In this document: positions 1-8,783 of the stretch, one piece after another
How the letters are laid out: every line of letters starts with the position of its first letter
How positions within the stretch are numbered: the stretch's first letter is position 1
Assembly (NCBI GenBank): GCA_015478665.1
Contig: JADMII010000011.1
Location: 25,166 to 89,165 of the forward strand
Direction of reading: 5' to 3'
Source: Dehalococcoidia bacterium
GTDB lineage: Bacteria; Chloroflexota; Dehalococcoidia; DSTF01; JACRBR01
Length of the DNA stretch: 64,000 bases
Notes under the pieces: model-generated
The model's database searches: none
What the model was told of the DNA's origin: nothing
What the model saw: only the letters and a program-made list of their open reading frames with translations
Translations under genes and position numbers: made by a program

Positions 1-1133
1 AGCGGCGAGACGGTCTGTACCGAAAAGCCGCGCTTGTACGGCTTCGCCGGGTCGGTCTCGTAGAACTGCTCGCTGCTGACTTCGGGCGGCGGCGCCTTGT
101 ACATGCGGATCTCCGCCGGGAAGCGGCCGGCCGTCTGGGGCGCGCCCTGCACCATCAGGTAGCGCCCGACGAGGTCGAAGTCATTGCAGAGGCCCGCGGG
201 GAAGCGCCTCGACGTGGAGAGGAGCAGCAGGCGCGGCGTCTCGATCGAATAGCCGGCGACGGCCACGGCGCGCGCGCGCTGCACGTGCGAGATGCCGCCG
301 CGCACGTACTCGACGCCGGTGGCGCGTCCGCTGCGCTCGTCGATGTGGATGCGTGTGACCATGCTGTTCGGCCGGACCTCGGCGCCGTGGGCGAGGGCGT
401 CGGGGACGTGCGTGATCAGCGGCGAGGCCTTGGCGTTGACCTTGCAGCCCTGCAGGCAAAAGCCGCGATAGATGCAGTGGGCGCGGTTGCCAAAGCGCCC
501 GTTCGAGATGCCCACCGGCCCCACCTTCGCCAGGATCCCGAGCTTCAAGGCGCCGCGCAGGAAGACCTCGCCGTTGCCGCCGACGGGATGCGGACGCTGC
601 GGATAGCCGTGCGGGTCGCCCCACGGCCAGTAGTCGCCGGCGACGGGCAGTTCCTCTTCGATATCGCGATAGTAGGGGCGGAGGTCGTCGTACGAGATCG
701 GCCAGTCGGCGCCGACGCCGTCATTGGTCCAGGTGCGGAAGTCGCTGGGGTGAAAGCGGGGAGTGTAGCCGGCGAAGTGGACCATCGAGCCGCCGACGCC
801 GCGGCCGGAGTTGTTCGAGCCGAGCGGTACGGGGTCGCTGCCGCTGATCACGCGCGGCTCCGTCCAGTAGAGGTGGTGCGAGCCACCCTCGTCGCTGACC
901 CAGTCCGCCTCCGGGTCCCAGAACGGGCCGGCGTCGAGCGCGACGACGCGCCAGCCGCGCCGCGCGAGCCGCTGCAGCAGCGTGCCGCCGCCGGCGCCGC
1001 AGCCGACGATCGCCAGGTCGACCTCGTCGCTGTCGTCGAAGCGGCGCATGTCGTCGCGCAGCCGGTGGTCGCTGCGGCTGCCCTCGGCGGGCAGGAGCCA
1101 CGCCGAGGCATTGCGCTCGCGCACGCCGCTCAT
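1..1133 (-). CDS. GMC-family FAD-dependent oxidoreductase (3' part outside window)
   Basis: About 377 residues are visible and no stop is reached, so the C-terminus lies beyond base 1. An N-terminal Rossmann motif (IVGCGAGGGT, about residue 43) is followed by the GMC-type stretch NNSGRGVGGSMVH. A cysteine cluster with spacing C-x5-C-x3-C (HCIYRGFCLQGC) near residue 220 is typical of the sugar and sorbosone dehydrogenase branch of the family. I infer oxidation of a sugar or alcohol with FAD; the substrate is unknown. The ATG overlaps the stop of the upstream gene by 4 nt (ATGA), so the two are translationally coupled. No signal peptide is seen, so a cytoplasmic enzyme is likely. Confidence 0.85.
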   Translation of the reverse strand, partial: MSGVRERNASAWLLPAEGSRSDHRLRDDMRRFDDSDEVDLAIVGCGAGGGTLLQRLARRGWRVVALDAGPFWDPEADWVSDEGGSHHLYWTEPRVISGSDPVPLGSNNSGRGVGGSMVHFAGYTPRFHPSDFRTWTNDGVGADWPISYDDLRPYYRDIEEELPVAGDYWPWGDPHGYPQRPHPVGGNGEVFLRGALKLGILAKVGPVGISNGRFGNRAHCIYRGFCLQGCKVNAKASPLITHVPDALAHGAEVRPNSMVTRIHIDERSGRATGVEYVRGGISHVQRARAVAVAGYSIETPRLLLLSTSRRFPAGLCNDFDLVGRYLMVQGAPQTAGRFPAEIRMYKAPPPEVSSEQFYETDPAKPYKRGFSVQTVSP

Positions 1134-1771
1134 CGGCGCCTCGCCGCGGGGTCGTCGTCCGGCCGGCGGTCGCGCACTTCGAACGGCTCGCGGGCGTTGA
1201 CGCCGGCGTGCTTGTAGCCGCGCGGGTAGGCAGGGCCGGGGAAGCCGATCTCGTTCCAGGCCCAAGGATGCGAGTAGAACGCCGTGCAGGCGTAGCGCGT
1301 CCAGAGGCTCCAGACGCGCTCCGCGTTGAGCCCGTGCCAGGCGCCGGAGCCGAGCGAAAGGATCGACTGCAGCAGCGCCGCCTGCTCGCGTCGGCCGCAG
1401 GCGGCGAATGGCAGCGCATGCGCCGCCATCGCGTCGGCGTCGAGGGCGGCGAGGGTGTCGCGCCAGACCTGCCCGTCCTCGGGCATGTCGTCGTAGTGCC
1501 AGCCGTCCGTCTCCTGCTCGGCCAGGCGCGCGTCGACCATGTTGACGATGGGCACGCGCGGCTCTTCGCGCTGGTCGAGCAGCTGGTCGAAGAGGGCGCG
1601 TGCAGCGGCCTCTTCGGTCGGCGTGAAGAAGCGGACATCGGGCGGCATGCCGATGCGCTTCATGACGACGCCGACCGTGACGTCATCCCAAGCGCCGGTC
1701 TGGGCGAGGACGTTGAAGCCGGGGAAGCGCTCGTTGCGGCTACGTCCGGGCGTAGCGTCGGCCTCGCTCAC
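1130..1771 (-). CDS. Gluconate 2-dehydrogenase subunit 3-like protein
   Basis: This 213-residue protein sits between a small membrane protein and a GMC dehydrogenase, which is the usual partner order for the gluconate 2-dehydrogenase subunit 3 family. The body has the family's features: FFTPTEEAAARALFDQLL near the N-terminus, followed by tryptophan- and histidine-rich stretches ending in WAWNEIGFPGP. The start is a GTG that overlaps the upstream stop (GTGA). Unlike many relatives it has no Tat or Sec signal, matching the unsignalled GMC partner. Its likely job is to chaperone or dock the flavoprotein. That role is inferred from family and context, not from catalytic residues. Confidence 0.78.
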   Translation of the reverse strand: MSEADATPGRSRNERFPGFNVLAQTGAWDDVTVGVVMKRIGMPPDVRFFTPTEEAAARALFDQLLDQREEPRVPIVNMVDARLAEQETDGWHYDDMPEDGQVWRDTLAALDADAMAAHALPFAACGRREQAALLQSILSLGSGAWHGLNAERVWSLWTRYACTAFYSHPWAWNEIGFPGPAYPRGYKHAGVNAREPFEVRDRRPDDDPAARRR

Positions 1772-2337
1772 GTCTCGCGCCGGAGGATGGCGGCGAGCAG
1801 GCCCATGCCGCCGACGAGGGTGACGAGGAGCGGCGCCAGCAGCGGCGGCCCCATCTCCATGTTGTAGCGGAAGTTCGACCAGCCGCCCGGCTTCTGGGCG
1901 ATGCCGCGCGCGTGCAGGTAGGTGCCCTGCAGGCCGTTGGCGACGATCGTCGCCGAGGCGATGGGCAGCACCGTCTTCGCCATGCGCTTGTCGAGGAAGC
2001 CCGCGACACCGGCGGCGGCGCCGACTGGCCCGAGGATAACCGGCAGCCACATCATCGTGTTCCCGAAGCTCGCCTTGTCGTGCTCGAAAAAGATCTCCGC
2101 GGCCGTGACGACGGAGCCGACCGCCGTCAGCGCCGAGAGGCTGCGCTCGAAGCGCCCGGTCTCGATGTTGCGCAGCATCCGGTCGATGCCGTACTCGCCC
2201 TCGGCGGCGGCCTCGCGCGCCCGCGCGGCGATCTGCCCGGCGATGCGCTCGGCGCCGGCGGCCGGGCCGTCGGGCGCGTATGCGGAAGCGAGCTCGCGAG
2301 CGTCGCCGCCGATGCGGCGTAGGAGCGCGGGGGGCAT
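1768..2337 (-). CDS. Hypothetical membrane protein, first gene of the GMC operon
   Basis: This 189-residue protein has a charged N-terminal half and at least two or three hydrophobic segments in the C-terminal half (about residues 92-112, 125-140 and 165-185). I do not recognise the family. It overlaps the subunit-3-like gene by 4 nt and heads the operon, so it may anchor the dehydrogenase or pass electrons to the membrane. No haem-binding CxxCH or conserved histidine pair is visible, so a cytochrome role is not supported. A purine-rich AAAGGGA lies about 9 nt before the ATG. A possible -10 (TAGCAT on the minus strand, 2398-2403) lies about 60 nt upstream without a clear -35. Confidence 0.65.
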   Translation of the reverse strand: MPPALLRRIGGDARELASAYAPDGPAAGAERIAGQIAARAREAAAEGEYGIDRMLRNIETGRFERSLSALTAVGSVVTAAEIFFEHDKASFGNTMMWLPVILGPVGAAAGVAGFLDKRMAKTVLPIASATIVANGLQGTYLHARGIAQKPGGWSNFRYNMEMGPPLLAPLLVTLVGGMGLLAAILRRET

Positions 2338-2514
2338 GCCTTATTCCCTTTCGCTGGGCGCGCGCCGGACGGCGCTGCCGCCGCGCACATCGATCCGATG
2401 CTACAGCGACGCGCCTCATCGTTCGATACTCCGAGGCGGTGAGTGTCGGCCGGGCAGCGCCGGAGACGCCGCCTGGACGCCCCCGATCGTCGCTCCTGGG
2501 TGGTAAGGCGACCG

Positions 2515-3825
2515 CTACACCGCTTCGAGGATCGTCGAGATGCCCATGCCGGCGCCGATGCACTGCGTGGCCAGCGCGTAGCGCGTGCCGGAGCGGCGCA
2601 ACTCGTGGGCGACGGTCGAGACGAGGCGCGCGCCCGTCGCGCCCAGCGGGTGGCCGATGGCGATCGAGCCGCCGTTGACGTTGACCCTGTCGAGCGGGAT
2701 GCCGAGTTCCCTGCACGAGGGGATGACCTGCGCCGCGAAGGCCTCGTTGAACTCGACGCGGTCGATCTGGTCGGCGTCGATGCCGGCGTGGCGCAGCGCC
2801 TTCTTCGTCGAGGGCACAGGGCCGAGGCCCATCACCTGCGGTTTCACGCCGGCGACCCCCATGCCGATGATGCGCGCCAGTGGCTCGAGCTTGAGCTCGC
2901 GCGCCCGGTCCTCGCTCATCAGCAGCGCGGCGGTGATGCCGTCGTTCGTCGGGCAGGAGTTGCCGGCGGTGATGACGAGCTCCTTGTTGCCGTAGCTCTG
3001 GATGCCGCCGACGGGCTTCAGTGCGGAGAGGCCTTCCATGTTCGTGCCGCGGCGCAGCCCCTCGTCGACCTCGAAGACGACGCTCTTCCCGTGCTCGTCG
3101 GGGAGCCAGTTGCCCTCGGCGTCGAAGACCGGCGTCTCGAGCTCGAGCGGAATGATCTCGTCCTGGTAGATCCCCCTGTCGTACGCCTCGGCCGTGCGGC
3201 GGTGGCTCTCGACGGCGTACTCGTCCATCTCCTCGCGCGAGAGGCCGTAGACCTCGGCGACGTTCTGCGCCGTCTGGGTCATCGACATGACGGGTGGTGC
3301 ATCGAGGATGTAGTCCGGGAAGGGGACGGAGAAGTTGGCGGCGTGGTCGGGCGCCACGTTGCGCTGCTCCGGCGTCGACTCGAAGCGCTTCTTGTTGAAC
3401 TCGGTGACGCGGTTGCGCTCACCGCGGGCGCCGCCGCCGCCGCCGAGCGAACGCCCCATGCGCTCAATGCCGAGCGCGATGGCGCAGTCCGTGGCGCCGA
3501 CCATGATCGACTGGGCGACGCGGTGCAGCGTCTCCATGCTCGAGCCGCACTGGCGGTTGGTGTCGAAGGAGCAGACCTCGGCCGGCAAACCGGCGAGCCG
3601 CGAGACGTTATTGGCGCCGATGCCGGCGAGCTCCGGCGCGCCCATCACGTTGCCGAGGCCGATGTCCTCGATCATCCACGGGCTGACCTTCTTGTTGCGG
3701 TCGAGCAGCGCGCGCAGGACGAGTGCGGCGTTGTCATCGAGCCGATTCCCGACCATGACGCCGCGGCCGCCGCGGGCGAAGGCGGAACGGACACCATCGA
3801 CGAGGACGACGTTTCTGAGTTCCAT
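2515..3825 (-). CDS. Thiolase (acetyl-CoA C-acyltransferase)
   Basis: The 436-residue protein is a thiolase that cleaves 3-ketoacyl-CoA with CoA in beta-oxidation, or condenses acetyl-CoA in reverse. The nucleophilic cysteine is in NRQCGSSMETL (Cys93). The C-terminal signatures are GHPLGATGAR (active-site His) and CIGAGMG (second Cys). The long form, with an insertion between the halves, resembles FadI/FadA-type enzymes more than the 390-residue biosynthetic AtoB. The start is fixed by an AGGAGG box 6 nt upstream of ATG GAA CTC; an in-frame ATG 24 nt earlier lacks a ribosome-binding site. It is an independent unit 132 nt after cdsA on the same strand. Confidence 0.92.
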   Translation of the reverse strand: MELRNVVLVDGVRSAFARGGRGVMVGNRLDDNAALVLRALLDRNKKVSPWMIEDIGLGNVMGAPELAGIGANNVSRLAGLPAEVCSFDTNRQCGSSMETLHRVAQSIMVGATDCAIALGIERMGRSLGGGGGARGERNRVTEFNKKRFESTPEQRNVAPDHAANFSVPFPDYILDAPPVMSMTQTAQNVAEVYGLSREEMDEYAVESHRRTAEAYDRGIYQDEIIPLELETPVFDAEGNWLPDEHGKSVVFEVDEGLRRGTNMEGLSALKPVGGIQSYGNKELVITAGNSCPTNDGITAALLMSEDRARELKLEPLARIIGMGVAGVKPQVMGLGPVPSTKKALRHAGIDADQIDRVEFNEAFAAQVIPSCRELGIPLDRVNVNGGSIAIGHPLGATGARLVSTVAHELRRSGTRYALATQCIGAGMGISTILEAV

Positions 3826-3957
3826 GGAAGCCTCCTTTGGCTCGATCATACGGCGGGCGCGGCGTTCATGGTAGCAGGCCGGAGCGCGGCGGCCGAAGGA
3901 GATCCAGGGACGCGGATTGCCGAGATCTTCTGCGATGACCGCGTGCCACCGGCCGGT

Positions 3958-4731
3958 CTAGACCACCAGCCACTGATAGAACAGGTACACCAGCGCGAAG
4001 GCGAACAACTGCGAGTCCAGACGGTCGAGGACGCCGCCGTGCCCCGGGATGAGCTCGCTCGCGTCCTTGATGCGCATCGCGCGCTTCAGCGCCGACTCGG
4101 CGAGGTCGCCGGCGGTCGCGAACGGCGGCAGCAGCAGCGCCAGCACGGCGATCTGCCAGCCCGTGATCCGAAGGCCGAGGAGGTAGTTGAGCAGCACGAC
4201 GGCCGCGAACCCCGCCGCGTAGCCGCCGACGAATCCCTCGACCGTCTTCGCCGCGCTGATGCGCGGCGCCAGCCGGCGACGACCCAGCGCGCGTCCGCAG
4301 AAGTACGCTGCCGTATCGGTGGCAAACGTCGCGAACACCGTCAGGTACACCCAGTCGCGGCCGTCCGGCAGGTCGCGGACGAGCACGACGAAGCTTCCCA
4401 GGACGCCGACGTACAGGAGCGCCCCGGTCGTCCACGACCAGTCGATGGGCGCCGTGTCGACATCGAACCGGGCGACGAGCATGACCAGCGACGCGAGGAC
4501 GGCGGCGGCTGTGGCCCAGAGCACCCAGTTGTATCCGGCGTGCGCACCGCCGGCCATCGCCGCCGCTGCCGTCGCTGCGAGCAGGCTCATCGGCGAGAGC
4601 CAGCCGAAGCGCGGCCGCTGGAACTCGAGCGCAGCGACAGCGAGCGCCGCCGCCACCGCAGCCGCGTACCAGTCGCCGCCGACGAGGATGAGGACGAAGA
4701 TCAGCGGCACGCCCGCCGCCGCGACGAGCAC
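3958..4731 (-). CDS. cdsA: Phosphatidate cytidylyltransferase
   Basis: CdsA makes CDP-diacylglycerol from phosphatidate and CTP for phospholipid synthesis. The signature is visible near the C-terminus: SALKRAMRIKDASE followed by PGHGGVLDRLDS, which holds the conserved Lys-Asp and His-Gly-Gly residues. Multiple hydrophobic segments begin within the first 25 residues. It is the last gene of the rpsB-tsf-pyrH-frr-uppS-cdsA block, right after uppS. The start is uncertain. The frame has no ATG except far inside uppS (4899). I chose GTG 4731 (257 aa), but the family's usual N-terminus suggests initiation a few codons earlier, where only a CTG (4743) exists. Confidence 0.9.
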   Translation of the reverse strand: MLVAAAGVPLIFVLILVGGDWYAAAVAAALAVAALEFQRPRFGWLSPMSLLAATAAAAMAGGAHAGYNWVLWATAAAVLASLVMLVARFDVDTAPIDWSWTTGALLYVGVLGSFVVLVRDLPDGRDWVYLTVFATFATDTAAYFCGRALGRRRLAPRISAAKTVEGFVGGYAAGFAAVVLLNYLLGLRITGWQIAVLALLLPPFATAGDLAESALKRAMRIKDASELIPGHGGVLDRLDSQLFAFALVYLFYQWLVV

Positions 4732-4753
4732 GCGCTGCGCCAGCGCCGACGGG

Positions 4754-5536
4754 CTAGCGGCCGTTGCCCGCGGCGTGCCCGGCGTCCTGGCCGCCGTCGT
4801 CGCTGACGCCGCCGAAGCGCCGGTCGCGCCGCGCGTAGGCGGCGAGGGCGCGGTCGACCTCCGCGGTGTCGAAGTCCGGCCAGAAGGTGGACGTGGCATA
4901 GAGCTCCGCGTACGACGACTGCCAGAGCAGGAAGTTCGAGAGCCGCACCTCGCCGGCGGTGCGGATCACGAGGTCCGGGTCCGGCAGTCCCGCAGTGTAC
5001 AGGTACGACGAGAACAGCTGCTCGTCGACGCGCTCCGGCGGCACCCCGTCCGCCATCAGCCGCTTCACCGCGCCGATGATCTCCGCGCGGCTGCCGTAGT
5101 TGAAGGCGACGGCCACCGTCATCCGGTCGTTGTCCTTCGTCAGGGCGATCGCCTGCTCGACCTTCTTCCGGATCTCCGGCTCCAGCGGCTGCAGGTCGCC
5201 GATGTGCACGAGCCGCACGCCGTTCCGGTGCAGCTCCTTCACCTCACGGTTGATGACGCGGCCGATGAGCCGCATGAGCGCGTTCACCTCGCGCCGCGGC
5301 CGGGTCCAGTTCTCGGTCGAAAACGCGTACAGGGTCAGCACCTCGACGCCGCGCTCCCCGAACGTCCGGATGATGTTGCGGATGTTCTCCGTCCCGGCCC
5401 GGTGGCCGGCGTTGCGCGAGAGGCCGCGCTGCTCCGCCCAGCGGCCGTTGCCGTCCATGATGATGGCGACGTGCCGGGGTACGCGCGGACGATGACCGTT
5501 GAGGTCGGTGAGGGTCGGTGCCGGTTCAGCGATCAC
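4754..5536 (-). CDS. uppS: Undecaprenyl diphosphate synthase (isoprenyl transferase)
   Basis: This cis-prenyltransferase extends farnesyl diphosphate to the C55 carrier used for cell-wall synthesis. It has HVAIIMDGNGRWAEQRG, with the catalytic Asp of DGNGRW, then LYAFSTENW, and the C-terminal RTAGEVRLSNFLLWQ plus FWPDF signatures. I chose the GTG at 5536 (260 aa, the usual family length). An upstream in-frame ATG at 5599 would overlap frr by 32 nt, adds residues not found in the family and lacks a Shine-Dalgarno. It sits between frr and cdsA in a widely conserved operon. Confidence 0.94.
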   Translation of the reverse strand: MIAEPAPTLTDLNGHRPRVPRHVAIIMDGNGRWAEQRGLSRNAGHRAGTENIRNIIRTFGERGVEVLTLYAFSTENWTRPRREVNALMRLIGRVINREVKELHRNGVRLVHIGDLQPLEPEIRKKVEQAIALTKDNDRMTVAVAFNYGSRAEIIGAVKRLMADGVPPERVDEQLFSSYLYTAGLPDPDLVIRTAGEVRLSNFLLWQSSYAELYATSTFWPDFDTAEVDRALAAYARRDRRFGGVSDDGGQDAGHAAGNGR

Positions 5537-5567
5537 GTTGCGTCCAGTACTCTCTGCCGCATCGATG

Positions 5568-6125
5568 TCAGACCTCGAGCAGCTCCTGCTCTTTCGCATG
5601 GCCGTGGCGGTCGATCTCGGCGACGAAGTGATCCGTCAGCCTCTGCAACTGCTCCTGCGCCCGCCGTCCTTCGTCGTCGGAGATCGTTTTGTCGTGCTGC
5701 AGCTTGCGCAGCTCGTCGAGGCTATCGCGGCGGACGTTGCGGACGGCCACGCGTCCTTCCTCGACCTTCTTGTGCACGACCTTCACCAAGTCCTTGCGTC
5801 GGTCCTCCGTCAGCGCCGGCACGACGAGGCGGATGATGTTGCCGTCGTTCGTCGGGTTCAGGCCGAGGTCCGACTTCTGGATCGCCTTCTCAATCGTGCC
5901 CAACTGACTCCTGTCCCAGGGAGCGATGGTGATCAGGCGCGGCTCCGGGGAGTGGATCGTCGCCAGCTGGTTGAGCGGCGTCGGCGAGCCGTAGTACTCC
6001 ACCTTCAGCCCCTCGACGAGCGCCGGCCGCGCGCGTCCGGTGCGCACGGTCTCGAGGTCGCGGTCGAGCGCGACGACGGCGCTCTGCATGCGATGCTCGG
6101 CGTCGCTCAACGTCTCGGCGATCAT
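5568..6125 (-). CDS. frr: Ribosome recycling factor
   Basis: The 185-residue protein matches full-length RRF, which with EF-G splits post-termination ribosomes. Visible signatures are VRTGRARPALVEG, YYGSPTPLNQLATI and the C-terminal three-helix-bundle segment RRDSLDELRKL. An AG-rich region (GGGGAGGGG) lies about 11 nt upstream of the ATG. It follows pyrH by 82 nt and precedes uppS in the standard bacterial order. Confidence 0.97.
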   Translation of the reverse strand: MIAETLSDAEHRMQSAVVALDRDLETVRTGRARPALVEGLKVEYYGSPTPLNQLATIHSPEPRLITIAPWDRSQLGTIEKAIQKSDLGLNPTNDGNIIRLVVPALTEDRRKDLVKVVHKKVEEGRVAVRNVRRDSLDELRKLQHDKTISDDEGRRAQEQLQRLTDHFVAEIDRHGHAKEQELLEV

Positions 6126-6207
6126 CGAATCCGACCCCTCCCCGCGGCTGCCCGGCGCCTGCCGGCATGGTACATCACCCCGCTCGGGCGGCGATGCGCC
6201 GCTCGCA

Positions 6208-6969
6208 TCACGATGGCGTCGTCAGCGCCGGCGCCAGCGTCGTCTTGCCGCTCGCCACGCGCGTGCCGATCGTCTCGCCGCGCACGGCCCGCACGATGGC
6301 ATCGGGCGAGGCGACGTCGAAGACGAGGATGGGCAGGTCGTTGTCCATGCAGAGCGAGAGCGCGGTGCTGTCCATCACCTCGAGCCGGCGGCTGATCGCG
6401 TCCATGTACGTCAGCTCGCTGAAGCGCCGGGCCTGCGGGTGCTTCACCGGATCCGCGTCGTAGACGCCGTCGACGCGGTTCTTCGACATCAGCAGCACCT
6501 GCGCCTCGATCTCGATCGCGCGCAGGGCCGCCGCCGTGTCGGTCGTCATGTAGGGGTTGCCGGTGCCCGCCGCAAAGATGACGACGCGGCCCTTCTCCAG
6601 GTGCCGCACGGCGCGTCGCCGGATGTAGGGCTCGGCGACCTGCGGCACCGGGATCGCCGTCTGCGTCCGCACCTCGGCGCCCACCTGCTCGATGGCGTCC
6701 TGGAGCGCCAACGCGTTGATCACCGTCGCGAGCATGCCCGCGTAGTCCGCCGTCGCCCGGTCCATCCCGGTCTGGCTCGCCGTTGCCCCGCGCCAGATGT
6801 TGCCGCCGCCGACGACGACCGCCATCTCGACGCCGAACTCCTTCACGGCGCTCGTGATCTGCACCGCGATGCGGTTGAGCGTCACCGGGTCAATGCCTGA
6901 AGACAGGCCGCCCATGAGCGCCTCGCCGCTCACCTTGAGCAGCACGCGCGAGTAGGTCGCCTCGGGCAT
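6208..6969 (-). CDS. pyrH: Uridylate kinase
   Basis: PyrH phosphorylates UMP to UDP and belongs to the amino-acid-kinase fold. The 253-residue sequence shows the N-terminal [11 protein letters not shown], the glycine-rich [12 protein letters not shown], the nucleotide-binding [20 protein letters not shown] and a Lys/Asp region around [14 protein letters not shown]. It lies 18 nt after tsf. A GGGGGTG box lies about 5 nt before the ATG. The length is slightly above the usual 235-245 because of a short C-terminal tail. Confidence 0.97.
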   Translation of the reverse strand: MPEATYSRVLLKVSGEALMGGLSSGIDPVTLNRIAVQITSAVKEFGVEMAVVVGGGNIWRGATASQTGMDRATADYAGMLATVINALALQDAIEQVGAEVRTQTAIPVPQVAEPYIRRRAVRHLEKGRVVIFAAGTGNPYMTTDTAAALRAIEIEAQVLLMSKNRVDGVYDADPVKHPQARRFSELTYMDAISRRLEVMDSTALSLCMDNDLPILVFDVASPDAIVRAVRGETIGTRVASGKTTLAPALTTPS

Positions 6970-6987
6970 CGTGCACCCCCGGGTTGT

Positions 6988-7491
6988 CTACTGGCCGAGC
7001 TCGTATCGGGCGAAGCGCCGCACGCGGATGTTCTCGCCGGTCTGCGCGATCGCTTCCTTCACCAGCTGCTCGATCGTGCGGGAGCCATCGCGGATGAACG
7101 GCTGCTTCAGCAGCACGGTCTCCTCCGGGCTGCCCTCGGCGTCCGCCGGCAGCTCCTCTTCGCTGACGACGAGCGTGCCCGGCACCCCGGCGATCTGCAT
7201 CGCGATATCGTGGGCGAGCGTCTTGAAGGTGTCCGTCCGCGCGACGAAGTCCGTCTCACAGTTCACTTCGACGAGCACGCCGATGCGGCCACCCGCGTGG
7301 ATGTACGACTCGACCAGCCCCTGCGACGTCTCGCGTCCGGCGCGCTTCTCGGCGCCGGCGATGCCCTTCTCCCGCAGGATCTGCACCGCCTGCTCGACGC
7401 TGCCGTTGGCCTCGTCGAGCGCGCGCTTGCAGTCCATCACACCGGCGCCGGTCTGCTCGCGCAGGCTCCTCACGTCTTCTGCTGTCGCCAA
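6988..7491 (-). CDS. tsf: Elongation factor Ts (short form)
   Basis: EF-Ts recycles EF-Tu-GDP. The N-terminal UBA-like domain is clear (VRSLREQTGAGVMDCKRALDEANG), as is the core motif VEVNCETDFVART. At 167 residues it is much shorter than the E. coli protein (283), keeping the N-domain and only part of the core. Short EF-Ts is known in several lineages, including some Chloroflexota. Translation starts at TTG with an AGAGGA box about 10 nt upstream; no ATG is available before the conserved N-domain. It sits between rpsB and pyrH. Confidence 0.95.
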   Translation of the reverse strand: MATAEDVRSLREQTGAGVMDCKRALDEANGSVEQAVQILREKGIAGAEKRAGRETSQGLVESYIHAGGRIGVLVEVNCETDFVARTDTFKTLAHDIAMQIAGVPGTLVVSEEELPADAEGSPEETVLLKQPFIRDGSRTIEQLVKEAIAQTGENIRVRRFARYELGQ

Positions 7492-7512
7492 CGTCCGTGT
7501 CCTCTCTCGAAC

Positions 7513-8361
7513 TCAAGCCTGCGGCCCGGCAGCTGCGCCCTCCTGCGCCGCCGCGGCGGCCTGCGGCGACTCATCGTCGGGCGATGCCGAGAACGTGCCG
7601 GAGGCGATCGATGCCGGATCGAGCCCCTCGCTGTCGTCCGCTTCGCTCGCGTAGTTCTCGATCGTCCGCCCCTCGATGATCGCGTCGGCGATCCGGCTCG
7701 CCATCAGCCGCACGGCGCGGATCGCGTCGTCGTTCGAAGGGATCGGATAGTCCACTTCGTCCGGGTTTGAGTTCGTATCACACATCGCGATGATCGGGAT
7801 GCGCATGCGCAGCCCCTCGGTGACCGCGATGCGCTCCATCGGCGGGTCGACGATGAACAGCGCGCCCGGCAGCCGGCGCATGCTCTTGATGCCGCCGAAG
7901 TAGCGGTTCATCTTCTCGATCTCTTCGTTGAGCTTGCCCGCCTCCTTCTTCAGCAGGATGCTGAATTCGCCGCGGTCGCGCCGGTCTTCGAGCCGCAGCA
8001 GATGGTCGATGCGCCGCTCCATCGTCTGGAAGTTCGTCAACGTGCCGCCGAGCCAGCGGTTGGTGACGTACGGCATGCCGCAGCGCGTCGCCTCCTGCTC
8101 GATCGACTCCTGGGCCTGCTTCTTCGTCCCGACGAACAGCACCGTCTGTCCGCGCGCCGACACGCTGCGCGCGAATTCCATCGCCTGCTGCAAGAGCGGT
8201 ACCGTCTGCTGCAGGTCGATGATGTGGATGCCGTTGCGCTCGGTGAAGATGAACGGCTTCATGCGTGGGTCCCAACGGCGCGTCTGGTGGCCGAAGTGGA
8301 CGCCGGCTTCGAGCAGCGACTTCATCGATACGGGCGCGGCGGCTGCGGCTGCGGTGGTCAT
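7513..8361 (-). CDS. rpsB: 30S ribosomal protein S2
   Basis: Signatures [30 protein letters not shown] and [10 protein letters not shown] identify S2. Of three in-frame ATGs (8382, 8370, 8361), only 8361 has a correctly spaced GGGAGG (about 9 nt upstream), giving 282 residues. An acidic and alanine-rich C-terminal tail of about 40 residues extends beyond the conserved domain. It is the first gene of the translation/envelope operon and has a good sigma70-type promoter upstream. Confidence 0.97.
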   Translation of the reverse strand: MTTAAAAAAPVSMKSLLEAGVHFGHQTRRWDPRMKPFIFTERNGIHIIDLQQTVPLLQQAMEFARSVSARGQTVLFVGTKKQAQESIEQEATRCGMPYVTNRWLGGTLTNFQTMERRIDHLLRLEDRRDRGEFSILLKKEAGKLNEEIEKMNRYFGGIKSMRRLPGALFIVDPPMERIAVTEGLRMRIPIIAMCDTNSNPDEVDYPIPSNDDAIRAVRLMASRIADAIIEGRTIENYASEADDSEGLDPASIASGTFSASPDDESPQAAAAAQEGAAAGPQA

Positions 8362-8439
8362 GGCGCTCATCCTCCCGGACATAAATTTGAGGCCGCAGTT
8401 GGCCCCAGGTCCGGTTCGTCCGTGGTCAGTTCCGGCGAA

Positions 8440-8469
8440 AGTATATCAGCGGCCGCCCCGGTCCGGCAA
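8440..8469 (-). promoter_or_regulatory. Promoter of the rpsB operon
   Basis: On the minus strand a -35 TTGCCG (8464-8469) and a -10 TATACT (8440-8445) are separated by 18 nt. The predicted transcript has a 5' leader of about 70 nt before rpsB. That leader contains a short GGGGCC/GGCCTC stem just upstream of the Shine-Dalgarno, which could serve S2 autoregulation. The leader function is speculative. Confidence 0.7.
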
Positions 8470-8498
8470 TCGAGGCTGCTTGCGGGTAGTGATGGAAG

Positions 8499-8540
8499 AC
8501 CTCACCCCCGGCCCCTCTCCCACGAGGGGAGGGGGCGGCC
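8499..8540. repeat. G/C-run hairpin resembling a dispersed intergenic repeat
   Basis: A run of CTCACCCCCGGCCCCTC followed by CCCACGAGGGGAGGGGG can fold into a stem (CCCCTC with GAGGGG). Very similar sequences occur as dispersed intergenic elements in many GC-rich genomes. It lies in the 422-base gene-free stretch between rpsB and the PadR-like gene. Apart from the rpsB promoter, I see no other supported feature in that stretch. Confidence 0.5.
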
Positions 8541-8769
8541 CGAGCGCTGGGGCGGTGGCCCGCTCTCGCCGACATCTGCCCGCAGCTGAGGGCTCCGATC
8601 ACCGACGCGACCACCGGCGAGAACGAGGGATGCGTGCCAACCTGACGCTCGACGACGTGCGCGGCATGCCGCCGAACTGCCCGCGCCAGCCCGTACCGGC
8701 GGCGCGAGAACGCACGGCGCGACGTCGTGCTCCGCTCCGGCTGAGTTGTCCGCGCGCCGCGCGAGGCCA

Positions 8770-8775
8770 CATACT
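8770..8775 (+). promoter_or_regulatory. Candidate -10 (CATACT) for a leaderless PadR-like mRNA
   Basis: CATACT ends 8 nt before the ATG at 8784 and no Shine-Dalgarno intervenes. It fits the close -10/start arrangement seen repeatedly in this window, but the first base departs from TANNNT. Confidence 0.4.
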
Positions 8776-8783
8776 GACGGCTG

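Noticed and set aside
2443..4806. Very long open frame antisense to the thiolase and cdsA genes
   Set aside because: High GC content removes stop codons in unused frames. The opposite strand has complete family signatures and the antisense protein has a biased Arg/Ala/Val composition with no motifs.
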